This document shows, one piece after another, positions 34,193-42,250 of a stretch of 64,000 nucleotides of DNA. The DNA lies in NCBI GenBank assembly GCA_031553415.1, contig JAVBLO010000017.1, forward strand, positions 1 through 64,000, read 5' to 3'. The translations under genes and the position numbers were made by a program. The notes under the pieces are model-generated. The model was not told the origin of the DNA, did not search any database, and worked only from the letters and a program-made list of their open reading frames with translations. The DNA is from JAIRVZ01 sp031553415 (GTDB lineage Bacteria; Bacteroidota; Bacteroidia; Bacteroidales; Azobacteroidaceae). Every line of letters begins with the position of its first letter. Position 1 is the stretch's first letter.

Positions 34193-36337
34193 TTTTCCTA
34201 ATGCATGCCTCAACCTTGCCAAGCAAATCATCAAATGGGCATCTTCCAGACTTTCAAAATTTTCAATTAATTCATCCAAAGCGACCCATTTCAATTGTTT
34301 GGCAGGATGTTCCAGACAAACAACAAAGGGATAAACCTGTTCCGTTGTCACTCCAATGCTGGGATAATATTTTTCACCCAACTTGAAATATCTATCAATT
34401 TTACTTTCCCCGATTTTCAGTTCTGAAATATACAGGTTAAGTTGGAAAATATTTTCGATATTCTTAGGTAAACGTTTAGCTGAAACGGTAATAATTGTAC
34501 TATTACCACCATGAGTTTGTGGAACCGGAAGGTCGCGTACCTCAAGTCCCACATAAATTTCGCCCTTCATTTTACAAACGGGAAGTGTTACCAAAGTATT
34601 GGAACTAAGATTTTCGGGATAAACATATTCCAAAACTGAGTTACTATCTTCTCTTCCCAATTCGGAAAAACAAGCCCGATCAGTTTTCAAAAATCCGGCA
34701 GATTGATTAGTTTCTTCAAAAAGCTGATTGGAAATAGACAACAAATCTTTCAAACTTGAAATCCGGGAAACCGTATCATATTTCATTTTTATTTTTTCGC
34801 CTAACCATTTTGGTAATGGAATCTCAAATTTCGAAAAAAGATGATATATATTCAACTCCAGACGGGCTTCTACCAATGCACCAGTTTGTGCTGTATTGAG
34901 TAATTGGGCCGCATCGTACGAATGGATGAAACCGGATTCCTTAAATCCTGAAAATCCTGTCTTCAAAATAATAGAATAATCAAGGAATGAATTTAGTGGA
35001 ATAAAGCAAGAAGATACTTTTTCATTGATTCCTCCGGGAGAAGTATAATAACTTAATGATTGTTCTATTAATTGATAATGATTAGTTTGAATTCCAAAAC
35101 GTTCTGCTAAAACAGCTTGCAAATTATCAGTATTTGAAATTGTAATGCCTTCGGGAATATATCCGCTGAAATATTTGTTATCCAAAACCGGACTATCCGT
35201 TTTCAGGTTTACCAATGGACGTGGATAACTATGCTTAGCTAAAATAGTTATCTTGTTACCATCTTTGTAGTATGGAATAATATCCGTCACTTCATTAGGG
35301 CGTTTCACCACATCGAAAACCTGCTTGGTTTCTTTGTGAAGATAAGAAGAAAATTGTAGGAACGAGTTCGAAACAACAGGCAAATGACGTATTAATTTGA
35401 CTTCTTTTCCTCCGGCAACTTTCTCTCCGGCAATCAAATAATTCGTCGGGGGAAAACCTATTTCTTCGCCGTCCAAATCAAACAACCGGAATTGTCCTTT
35501 ATAACGGTTATTGATAATCCATTGATTATAAATGGGAGATGAAAGAATAATCCGTAAGCCTGAATTCCTGAAACATTCCTCAAATTCTTTTTGAGTAAAG
35601 TATCCGTATTCTTCCTGAAGTTCGACTTCCCAATGTGAATAATAATCTTTCCGGCGAATAAACTCCACGGCATCAGAATAAAATAAACGGAAACTACGAG
35701 CATCTTTTTTTGAAGATTTCACTTCTTTTACAGGAAATCCTCTTTCTGAATCAATGGCTAAAACACGGGCAGATTTTGAAAACAGGAGAAACAAATCAGC
35801 ATCATTCGGTCTGTCTGGCTTATCAATAGTAGAAAGTTCCAGGATAACCTCCTTTTCTTCCGGCTTCACAAAATCGCGGACAACCAAAACGCCTCTGTCT
35901 TTGAGCAAATCAACCTGGCGTTTGATTGTATTCAGCGCACGATTATTGTCATATTGATTATATGAAGTAATATGGTGGATTGAAGAGCAATTGAAAAATC
36001 CGGAAATGGTTCCAGGTTCAAAACCGGACAACTTTTCTCCATCTTCCAATTGAAACGATAAATTCGGTAATTGATAGTTATTCCGGGCGATTTCCACCAT
36101 TTGGGGATTAATATCCACCCCAATGATTTGCATTTCAGGAAATAATTTGGCAAGGATAGCTGAACTTGTTCCTGAAGCCATACCAACATCAATAAGTAGA
36201 TTTCCTTTTCCGGGTTCGAAAAAAGTACTGGCTGATGCTACTTTTTCAATCGAAATGGCATCCATGGCCTCAAGATATTGCTGGTAGTTTTGCTTGTTTC
36301 CCCGATCTTGGGAAGAATAGTTCATTGAGTTACCCAT
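34181..36337 (-). CDS. SAM methyltransferase fused to two Nudix-like domains
   Basis: About 718 aa. Residues ~10-280 form a class I methyltransferase with motif I LLIDVGMASGTS, the acidic strand IIGVDINP and a later GVLVVRDFV strand. Two similar segments follow: YYTSPGGINEKVSSCFIPL at about 425-445 and YYPSIGVTTEQVYPFVVCLE (shown as YYPSIGVTTEQ) at about 655-675. Both resemble the SPG..E..  strand of ADP-ribose-pyrophosphatase Nudix domains, but neither has a clear GX5EX7REUXEE box, so they are probably ligand-binding. The ATG at 36337 starts right after the NADAR stop; the frame also opens upstream at a GTG (36361). Its stop overlaps the convergent pseudokinase gene by 12 bp. Confidence 0.65.
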   Translation of the reverse strand: MGNSMNYSSQDRGNKQNYQQYLEAMDAISIEKVASASTFFEPGKGNLLIDVGMASGTSSAILAKLFPEMQIIGVDINPQMVEIARNNYQLPNLSFQLEDGEKLSGFEPGTISGFFNCSSIHHITSYNQYDNNRALNTIKRQVDLLKDRGVLVVRDFVKPEEKEVILELSTIDKPDRPNDADLFLLFSKSARVLAIDSERGFPVKEVKSSKKDARSFRLFYSDAVEFIRRKDYYSHWEVELQEEYGYFTQKEFEECFRNSGLRIILSSPIYNQWIINNRYKGQFRLFDLDGEEIGFPPTNYLIAGEKVAGGKEVKLIRHLPVVSNSFLQFSSYLHKETKQVFDVVKRPNEVTDIIPYYKDGNKITILAKHSYPRPLVNLKTDSPVLDNKYFSGYIPEGITISNTDNLQAVLAERFGIQTNHYQLIEQSLSYYTSPGGINEKVSSCFIPLNSFLDYSIILKTGFSGFKESGFIHSYDAAQLLNTAQTGALVEARLELNIYHLFSKFEIPLPKWLGEKIKMKYDTVSRISSLKDLLSISNQLFEETNQSAGFLKTDRACFSELGREDSNSVLEYVYPENLSSNTLVTLPVCKMKGEIYVGLEVRDLPVPQTHGGNSTIITVSAKRLPKNIENIFQLNLYISELKIGESKIDRYFKLGEKYYPSIGVTTEQVYPFVVCLEHPAKQLKWVALDELIENFESLEDAHLMICLARLRHALGKLNI

Positions 36338-36338
36338 G

Positions 36339-36890
36339 CTATTTATCCAGCAGGATATCACGGACTTCCATTAACGCAAACCCAAGTAAATTAAGTCCTT
36401 TCCAACATTTAGGATTTGCTGCTTTTTCATTATCTACTGCCAATCCAATTCCCCAAATTTTATCTACCGGACTCGCCTCGACTAAAATTTTATTTTTCGT
36501 ATCGATCAGGTATTTCTTTAAATCTTCACTTTGAGTAAATTTATGTAGTGTTCCTTGTACTACAATATCTATACGTTTAGAACTCCAAATATCTTCATTA
36601 AAATTCCGGACTTGCCGTCCTATTGTTTTTGCCTCTGAAGGAGAATTTGCTAAAATAACTTTGCTAAAAGAGTCTTGATCTCCAAATAACAAAGCCTTTT
36701 GTGCCATCATCCAATGTTCAGCGGTGTTATACCTAATTCCATCGACTATAAAAGGAGATGGCCACCATTGACTAAAGCAAGTTTGAGTCAACTCCCCATT
36801 TTTACTCTTCTGATGTCCCCAAAAAAACATATAATCAAGTTTTTTTCCTTTTTCGAATTTATCAATCAACCATTCTAAATCATATTTCAT
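36339..36890 (-). CDS. NADAR-family protein (YbiA-like, DUF1768)
   Basis: 183 aa, typical length. Family motifs are seen in order: YMFFWGHQ, FSQWWPSPFIVDGIRYNTAEHWMMAQKALLFGD (as FSQWWPSPF, YNTAEHWMMAQKA) and the tail LLGFALMEVRDIL. NADAR proteins act on ADP-ribose-like or N-glycosidic substrates: E. coli YbiA-type enzymes cleave reactive riboflavin-pathway intermediates, and other members remove ADP-ribose from DNA. It sits in a minus-strand operon after the PurA-like gene and directly before the methyltransferase-Nudix fusion, a context that favours an NAD/ADP-ribose or modified-nucleotide role. Confidence 0.88.
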   Translation of the reverse strand: MKYDLEWLIDKFEKGKKLDYMFFWGHQKSKNGELTQTCFSQWWPSPFIVDGIRYNTAEHWMMAQKALLFGDQDSFSKVILANSPSEAKTIGRQVRNFNEDIWSSKRIDIVVQGTLHKFTQSEDLKKYLIDTKNKILVEASPVDKIWGIGLAVDNEKAANPKCWKGLNLLGFALMEVRDILLDK

Positions 36891-36965
36891 ATCATTCCAT
36901 CTATTTAGTTAAAACAAAGATACTTTATAGTTTGAAAAAGCAAGCATTTATAACTTAAAAAAATA

Positions 36966-38075
36966 TTACATCCAATCCACACAATCTTTCATTTCAATTG
37001 CATCAATAACTCCTATCAAATTACTTTTTGCCACCCCCTGTTCAAAGCCCTCTCTATCTTTTAACTGGTCCAAGCAAGTTAAAATCAAATGTTTTTTGCT
37101 CAAAGGATTATAAATCTTATCACAATTGATTGCATGTTCAATTAATAAAAAATCCAATTGAGCAGTACGGAATATACCTTGCCAGTCATTTTCTTTGTTC
37201 GATTCATTTTCCGTATGAATCAATTCGACTGCATTTTCATCCGGAAAAGTACCGTTGCCATGTCGTGTCTGATAACAACGGCTTACATAATAAGTAGAAA
37301 TTTCCATATCTTTCAATAAAGAATTCCTTATGATTTCCATTGCATTCTGAGAAGAGGTGTTGCTTCGTGTTACATGCGGGAAAAATCCGAAATGCTGGTC
37401 AAGCAATATTCCCTGTGAACCTTCAAATATAAAATCTTTATAATCTGGAACAACCATATCCAATATTTCTACATGAATAAACCGGCGGTAAAAATCAAGG
37501 CTTTCTTCCCAGTTTTCCATAGCGACTTCTAATTCGTTCTCATACGTTATCTGGGAACTCATATTCATGGTTTTTACCTTTTCTTCATAATACTTTTGTA
37601 TGAAAGATATTTTGGTGTTAAAAACATAAGGAGTTTTCAAATCATTGACATACAGGTTATAAAAATCTTCATTGCGCTGTAAGGTTGTACCAAATCCTAC
37701 CCCGCAAGTTCCATGACCTGTTATCATCGACAATGAACGGTTAAAAGCTAAATCGTATGGAGTAGTGAGCATAGCCATCGGATGTACATAATATTCCGGA
37801 AAATCAATATTCAATGATTGCAAAGTCTTATATTCATTCAAAAATGCAATCGGAAATACCGTACAATATTGACTTATATAAGTTGCTGCACCGCGGAATG
37901 TTCCAGCACCGAATTGAGCAAAAACATGATGCAAACCTTCTTTTGTTGTGGCTGTATGACCACATTGATGCCCACCTGAAAAACGGATAACTAAGGCCTC
38001 CGGATGAGCCAAAGCATGAACACATTGACCTTTTCCTTCATCGCCAAAGGCTGTACCTAAAACAATATTTATCAT
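36966..38075 (-). CDS. divergent adenylosuccinate synthetase-like enzyme (PurA paralogue)
   Basis: 369 aa, shorter than housekeeping PurA (about 420-430). The active-site loop GTAFGDEGKG is intact with Asp12, and GGHQCGHT keeps the second catalytic His. The RCYQTRHGNGTFPDE stretch matches the PurA segment RAYTTRVGxGPFPTE. The guanine-binding TKLD is altered to LTCLDQL, and the usual C-terminal region is missing. PurA joins IMP and Asp using GTP. This paralogue, among NADAR, VWA and methyltransferase genes, probably acts on another purine nucleotide or derivative. It differs from phage PurZ, which has lost the GDEGKG Asp. Member of the minus-strand operon led by the VWA gene. Confidence 0.75.
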   Translation of the reverse strand: MINIVLGTAFGDEGKGQCVHALAHPEALVIRFSGGHQCGHTATTKEGLHHVFAQFGAGTFRGAATYISQYCTVFPIAFLNEYKTLQSLNIDFPEYYVHPMAMLTTPYDLAFNRSLSMITGHGTCGVGFGTTLQRNEDFYNLYVNDLKTPYVFNTKISFIQKYYEEKVKTMNMSSQITYENELEVAMENWEESLDFYRRFIHVEILDMVVPDYKDFIFEGSQGILLDQHFGFFPHVTRSNTSSQNAMEIIRNSLLKDMEISTYYVSRCYQTRHGNGTFPDENAVELIHTENESNKENDWQGIFRTAQLDFLLIEHAINCDKIYNPLSKKHLILTCLDQLKDREGFEQGVAKSNLIGVIDAIEMKDCVDWM

Positions 38076-38091
38076 ATCATTAAAATTATAT

Positions 38092-38135
38092 GAGATGGGA
38101 AACTCGCTTTACTCGTCGGGAGATGGGAAGTGTAA
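38092..38135. repeat. GGGAGAT-type repeat upstream of the PurA-like gene
   Basis: GAGATGGGAAACTCGCTTTA then GGGAGATGGGAAGTGTAAC: closely related to the spacer at 33255-33301 in the same cluster, in the same plus-strand orientation although the flanking genes run in opposite directions. Confidence 0.45.
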
Positions 38136-38180
38136 CTATCCCCTATTCCCGGCAAAGCCTCACAATTCACCATTTGAACA

Positions 38181-39110
38181 TTAAAGAGTTATAACAGAAG
38201 GTTCACTATTATACTTGTTTGGTACCAAAGAATTTAACTTCGCTAATGTTTTTGATATATTGGATGCCGTCGAACGGTCAAACGATTTCAATATCTTATC
38301 CATGTCGGCTCCATTAATAACTGAAACTGTAGTACCAATCAATTCTGCAACATTGTTAGTATCATCCAGAACCAGGAAACGCTCTCCCAACAGTTTTTTC
38401 CAATTATGACCGATATCATCAGCACTATAACTGCCATCATTGACATGAATATGAAAAATATGGTACTTTTCTGAGGCTGAAGCATATAATTGCTCTGCAG
38501 TATATCTCTGTGGAGTTTCTTTCATTCCCATCAACTGTTGGATAAATTTCCCGTTATATTGCGGATGAAATGATTCATCTCCAATTGTAAACAAAAAACC
38601 TTTCAATCCTCTCTTTTCGTAAGAATCTGTCGATGTATGATAACCGGCAACATACCAGGCCAACGGATATGACTCCATGGCCTGACCTCCCCCGGCACCT
38701 TCAATATAAACATCCGCCAAGCCATCAACCAATTTTACGGTTTCCTGTTCAAATTGTCCGATTTGTAGCGGAACCTGATCTGAAATATGGTCTCCGATAG
38801 CTCCGAAACAAACCTGGGCATCATTCACTCCATATCCGACAAGCGTATCCATCATTTTCGGAAATTTATTCTGTATCAAGTTGAAAGGTATTCCACCCAT
38901 CGAACCTGTAACATCAACGAACACCATAACAGGAACACTGTAAGGATGATCGAGCGAATCGCGGCATTCCCTCATTCCATTTTTCAACTTGGCCGGATTC
39001 ATGGTATCTTTTAATGAATCGGAAAAAATCTGGCTGGCCGATTTAGATGCATAACTACGAGCACTGGTTACTGCGCTGTACGTTCTTGATGAATAATGTC
39101 CTGTTCCCAT
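38181..39110 (-). CDS. VWA-domain protein of the NADAR/PurA-like operon
   Basis: 309 aa, soluble. After a Ser-rich N-terminus (about 1-55) comes a von Willebrand A-type domain with the metal-site motif VFVDVTGSMGG and a later GFLFTIGDESF strand. The domain continues to about residue 260 and the tail is polar. It is unrelated in detail to the YehP-like VWA at 22.1 kb. First gene of a minus-strand operon (VWA, PurA-like, NADAR, methyltransferase-Nudix); palindromic operators lie 50 and 107 bp upstream. It probably serves as a metal-dependent binding or assembly factor. Confidence 0.85.
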   Translation of the reverse strand: MGTGHYSSRTYSAVTSARSYASKSASQIFSDSLKDTMNPAKLKNGMRECRDSLDHPYSVPVMVFVDVTGSMGGIPFNLIQNKFPKMMDTLVGYGVNDAQVCFGAIGDHISDQVPLQIGQFEQETVKLVDGLADVYIEGAGGGQAMESYPLAWYVAGYHTSTDSYEKRGLKGFLFTIGDESFHPQYNGKFIQQLMGMKETPQRYTAEQLYASASEKYHIFHIHVNDGSYSADDIGHNWKKLLGERFLVLDDTNNVAELIGTTVSVINGADMDKILKSFDRSTASNISKTLAKLNSLVPNKYNSEPSVITL

Positions 39111-39159
39111 GATTTCTAATTTTTAAAAGTTTATACTCTCAACTTTTCATTCAAATAAA

Positions 39160-39180
39160 TTTGCGTAATATTTACGCAAA
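39160..39180. promoter_or_regulatory. palindromic operator, copy 2
   Basis: TTTGCGTA-ATATT-TACGCAAA, with both 8-bp arms identical to the copy over the Nudix-regulator promoter. It lies 50 bp upstream of the VWA gene start (minus strand), in the divergent gap with pyrB. Confidence 0.7.
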
Positions 39181-39216
39181 CAAAGAAACGAACATTTTTT
39201 CAATAAGCAAAATATA

Positions 39217-39237
39217 TTTGCGTATTTTTTACGCATA
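39217..39237. promoter_or_regulatory. palindromic operator, copy 3 (one mismatch)
   Basis: TTTGCGTA-TTTTT-TACGCATA: left arm identical, right arm one base off (A to T). Spacing is again 5 bp, and the centre is 57 bp from copy 2, close to five to six helical turns. A TATATTTG -7-like box overlaps its left arm on the plus strand. Confidence 0.6.
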
Positions 39238-39295
39238 TATTATTATTTAACATAAATAAACAGTCTACTAGACATAGGGTTTGAAAAAAAGCATC

Positions 39296-39303
39296 TACAT
39301 TTG
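39296..39303 (+). promoter_or_regulatory. -7 promoter element for pyrB
   Basis: TACATTTG (TAnnTTTG) ends 21 bp before the pyrB ATG at 39325. No well-spaced TTTG -33 element is evident. Confidence 0.5.
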
Positions 39304-39324
39304 TAAGCAAAGAATAATGTAAAT

Positions 39325-40245
39325 ATGAAATCAAACAGTTTAGTTTCTATTGTTGATTGTTCGAGAGAAGACATCCTCAGATTGGTTGAAAAAGCTGAGA
39401 TTTTCGAAAAGAATCCAAACAGGAAATTATTAAAAGGGAAGGTTTGCGCCACCCTTTTTTTTGAGCCTTCCACCCGTACGCGCCTGAGTTTTGAAACTGC
39501 CGTAAACCGTTTAGGCGGACGTATCATCGGTTTTTCGGATGCATCGACCACCAGTTCTTCCAAAGGAGAAACATTGAAAGACACTATCCTCATGGTCAGC
39601 AATTATGTCGACCTCATTATCATGCGCCATTACCTCGAAGGAGCTGCCCGGTATGCTGCGGAAGTAACAAAAATACCCATCATCAACGCCGGAGACGGAG
39701 CCAATCAGCATCCTTCGCAAACTTTACTGGATATATATTCTATCTACAAAACACAAGGTACATTAGAAAATCTGGAAATTACCATGGTTGGTGACTTGAA
39801 ATACGGCCGCACCGTGCATTCATTAATCACCGGTATGTCGCATTTCAACCCGACATTCAACTTTATTGCACCGGAAGAACTGAGGCTGCCGGAAATTTAC
39901 AGGAATTTCTGCGAAGAAAAAGGAATCAAGTACAATGAATCCTGCGATTTTTCGGAAGAGATTATCAACCGTTCAGACATTATATATATGACCCGCGTAC
40001 AACGTGAACGTTTCACTGATTTAATAGAATACGAAAAAGTGAAAAATGTATATATATTAAGGAATAAAATGCTGGAAAACAGTAAAGATAATCTGCGTAT
40101 CCTGCATCCGCTACCACGTGTGAATGAAATTGCTTATGATGTCGATGACAATCCTAAAGCATATTACATAGAACAGGCTAAAAACGGCGTATTTGCACGG
40201 CAAGCGATTATTTGTGAGGTATTGGGAATCAACGTAGAAAGTTAA
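39325..40245 (+). CDS. pyrB: aspartate carbamoyltransferase, catalytic chain
   Basis: 306 aa, standard length. Carbamoyl-phosphate site FEPSTRTRLSFE near residue 50; GDGANQHPSQTLLD near 130; TRVQRERF and HPLPRVNEI in the aspartate domain. It catalyses the first committed step of pyrimidine synthesis (carbamoyl phosphate plus aspartate) as part of the cytoplasmic PyrB6-PyrI6 complex. pyrI follows after a hairpin-repeat spacer. Confidence 0.97.
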   Translation: MKSNSLVSIVDCSREDILRLVEKAEIFEKNPNRKLLKGKVCATLFFEPSTRTRLSFETAVNRLGGRIIGFSDASTTSSSKGETLKDTILMVSNYVDLIIMRHYLEGAARYAAEVTKIPIINAGDGANQHPSQTLLDIYSIYKTQGTLENLEITMVGDLKYGRTVHSLITGMSHFNPTFNFIAPEELRLPEIYRNFCEEKGIKYNESCDFSEEIINRSDIIYMTRVQRERFTDLIEYEKVKNVYILRNKMLENSKDNLRILHPLPRVNEIAYDVDDNPKAYYIEQAKNGVFARQAIICEVLGINVES

Positions 40246-40357
40246 GAATTAAGAGTTAAGAATTAAGAGTTTTATAACACGTATAGACCGACTCTTAACT
40301 CTTAACTCTTAACTCTTAACTCTTAACTCTTAACTCTTAACTCTTAATTTTTAATTT
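40241..40357. repeat. ACTCTTA 7-bp tandem repeat hairpin between pyrB and pyrI
   Basis: The right arm holds eight exact ACTCTTA units (40291-40346) followed by TTTTTAATTTTTA. The left arm (40241-40273) has reverse-complement units TTAAGAG/TTAAGAA, beginning at the pyrB stop. The transcript can fold into a long hairpin with many registers just before the pyrI start, so it may tune the PyrB:PyrI ratio. Confidence 0.7.
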
Positions 40358-40364
40358 TTATATT

Positions 40365-40823
40365 ATGTTTGTAAAAAAAGAACTGCAAGTCGCCGCATTG
40401 GAAAACGGGACAGCAATAGATCATATACCTTCCGACCATTTATTCAAAGTGGTAAATATCCTGGGTATAGAAAAATTGAAGAACAGGGTTACTATCGGCT
40501 ACAATCTTGATAGTAAAGTAATGGGAACTAAAGGAATCATCAAAATATCCGATAAATTCTTTGAAGAAGACGAAATCAACAGGATTTCTTTAATCGCCCC
40601 GAAAGTCAACCTGAACATTATACGCGATTACGCTGTTGTAGAAAAGAAACGTGTAAGTTTGCCCGATGAATTGAAAGGATTGGTTAAATGCAACAATCCC
40701 AAATGCATCACGAACAATGAACCCATGGCAACACGTTTTCTGGTTACTGACAAAGAAAATGTGACGCTCAAATGCCAGTATTGTGAAATGAAAATCAAAA
40801 AAGAAGAAATAGAGTTGTTGTGA
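40365..40823 (+). CDS. pyrI: aspartate carbamoyltransferase, regulatory chain
   Basis: 152 aa, normal. The N-terminal allosteric domain (KELQVAALENGTAIDHIP) binds nucleotides and the C-terminal domain binds zinc through CNNPKC and CQYC (Cx4C...Cx2C), contacting PyrB. Follows pyrB after the ACTCTTA repeat hairpin. Its stop overlaps the flavin reductase start. Confidence 0.97.
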   Translation: MFVKKELQVAALENGTAIDHIPSDHLFKVVNILGIEKLKNRVTIGYNLDSKVMGTKGIIKISDKFFEEDEINRISLIAPKVNLNIIRDYAVVEKKRVSLPDELKGLVKCNNPKCITNNEPMATRFLVTDKENVTLKCQYCEMKIKKEEIELL

Positions 40824-41389
40824 AGCAAGACTGGAAACCCGGAACAATGATTTATCCGCTTCCGGCCGTAATGATTACTTGCGGTGCGGAAGAAAGTGAA
40901 TATAATATTCTGACTGTCAGTTGGATTGGAACGATATGTACCAATCCTGCCATGTGTTATATTTCGGTTCGTCCGGAACGCCACTCTTACCCGATTATCA
41001 GAAAGAACATGGAGTTTGTGATTAATCTTACTACCAGGGAAATGGCTTTCGCAACTGATTGGTGCGGGGTGAAATCGGGAAAAGATTTCAACAAATTCAA
41101 GGAAATGAAACTGACTCCGGGAAAAGCAACAATTGTAAAAGCTCCAATCATCGAAGAATCTCCTTTATGTATTGAGTGTAAAGTCAAGGAAATTATTCCA
41201 TTGGGTTCTCATGATATGTTTATTTCTGATGTAGTGAATGTTTTGGCTGATGATAAATATATCAATTCAAAAACAGGTGCTTTCGACATGGAAAAAGCCG
41301 GACTTTTGGCATACTCACATGGCAAATATTATGAACTAGGCAAAATGATTGGCCAATTCGGTTGGAGCGTAAAGAAAAAGAAAAAATAA
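40820..41389 (+). CDS. flavin reductase / flavoredoxin family protein
   Basis: 189 aa. A split-barrel FMN-binding fold is suggested by PAVMITCGAEESEYNILTVSW (seen as AVMITCG, NILTVSW), YISVRPERHSYPII and FVINLTTREMA. This family reduces flavins or carries electrons with bound FMN. Start is GTG at 40820, overlapping the pyrI stop (GTGA), so it is translationally coupled to pyrBI. The pairing is common in Bacteroidales, with an unclear functional link. Confidence 0.85.
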   Translation: MKQDWKPGTMIYPLPAVMITCGAEESEYNILTVSWIGTICTNPAMCYISVRPERHSYPIIRKNMEFVINLTTREMAFATDWCGVKSGKDFNKFKEMKLTPGKATIVKAPIIEESPLCIECKVKEIIPLGSHDMFISDVVNVLADDKYINSKTGAFDMEKAGLLAYSHGKYYELGKMIGQFGWSVKKKKK

Positions 41390-41393
41390 AATC

Positions 41394-42107
41394 ATGCACA
41401 AAGATTTCCTCATATTGTTGTTATTTGTATTATTATGCAGTAATTCATCCGCACAAATGAATCGCTTCAGTAAAGTTGTACAAAAAAGTTTCAATTGGGG
41501 ATTCCGTGCCGGATTTGACGCCATCAACACCGACTCTTATCAAATTTACCAAAACGAAAACGAAATCAATGGTAACATTATCAATCAGGCAGGGTTTCAA
41601 TGCGCTCTTTTCGGGCGTATCAATCTTGGGAATTTTTTCATTCAACCTGATATCGGTTATTATTTGGTAAGAGAAAAATATCAACTGTATTTAATGAGGG
41701 AAATTAATCCGGAAACACAACAACAAGCAACTAACAAAGATAATATCAGTGGAATATCACAATCATTGAATTCAGCTATGCTACTTGGTTATAATGTTGT
41801 TAAATCTGATGCTTATATCTTCAATTTTTTTTTAGGACCTAATTTCAAATATACTTACATTGATAAATATAAAACTGATTACAATTACAATTTCAGCAAT
41901 AAAAACCATCAATTTAACCTAAACCTGATTACCGGCATATCGGCCAATATTTCATACCTTTATTTTGATTTCAGGTACGAAATCTATATTCCCTCAAAAA
42001 ATTATCTGTATTTTTCGGATATTGAATCCGCTCCAAATTATCTGAAAGATGTTTCTATTAAAAAAAATGAAAACATTTTGTGCTTCTCTCTTGGAATGAT
42101 GTTCTGA
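41394..42107 (+). CDS. outer-membrane beta-barrel protein (PorT/OMP_b-brl_2-like)
   Basis: 237 aa with a signal peptide (HKDFLILLLFVLLCSNSSAQ) and a barrel-like pattern: WGFRAGFDAIN, NFFIQPDIGYYL, SAMLLGYNV, FFLGPNFKY, YLYFDFRYEIYIP, and a final aromatic strand ILCFSLGMMF. Similar small barrels (PorT family) occur widely in Bacteroidota. Follows the flavin reductase by 4 bp, so it probably belongs to the pyrBI transcript. Function unknown. Confidence 0.6.
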   Translation: MHKDFLILLLFVLLCSNSSAQMNRFSKVVQKSFNWGFRAGFDAINTDSYQIYQNENEINGNIINQAGFQCALFGRINLGNFFIQPDIGYYLVREKYQLYLMREINPETQQQATNKDNISGISQSLNSAMLLGYNVVKSDAYIFNFFLGPNFKYTYIDKYKTDYNYNFSNKNHQFNLNLITGISANISYLYFDFRYEIYIPSKNYLYFSDIESAPNYLKDVSIKKNENILCFSLGMMF

Positions 42108-42250
42108 ATCTACACCCAGGTGTATAAAAAGCAATACTAAAGTTAAATATATTAAAAACAAAGCCGGATTCAAAACAAATTCATATTATTGGATGTTATA
42201 ACTAATATTCCCCAAATAAGTAGTAACCAAAAAAGACAGGAGGTTAGAGT

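Noticed and set aside
36966..38075. Phage-type PurZ (2-aminoadenine pathway)
   Set aside because: PurZ lacks the catalytic Asp of GDEGKG; here it is present, and no partner phage genes (DatZ, PolZ) are seen.
22100..39110. One single large defence island including both VWA clusters
   Set aside because: The two clusters have different VWA types and are separated by an inverted-repeat element; the shared palindrome is found only in the second. Treated as two systems.
40241..40357. ACTCTTA array as a CRISPR
   Set aside because: Contiguous 7-bp units with no spacers and no cas genes; simple tandem repeat forming a hairpin.
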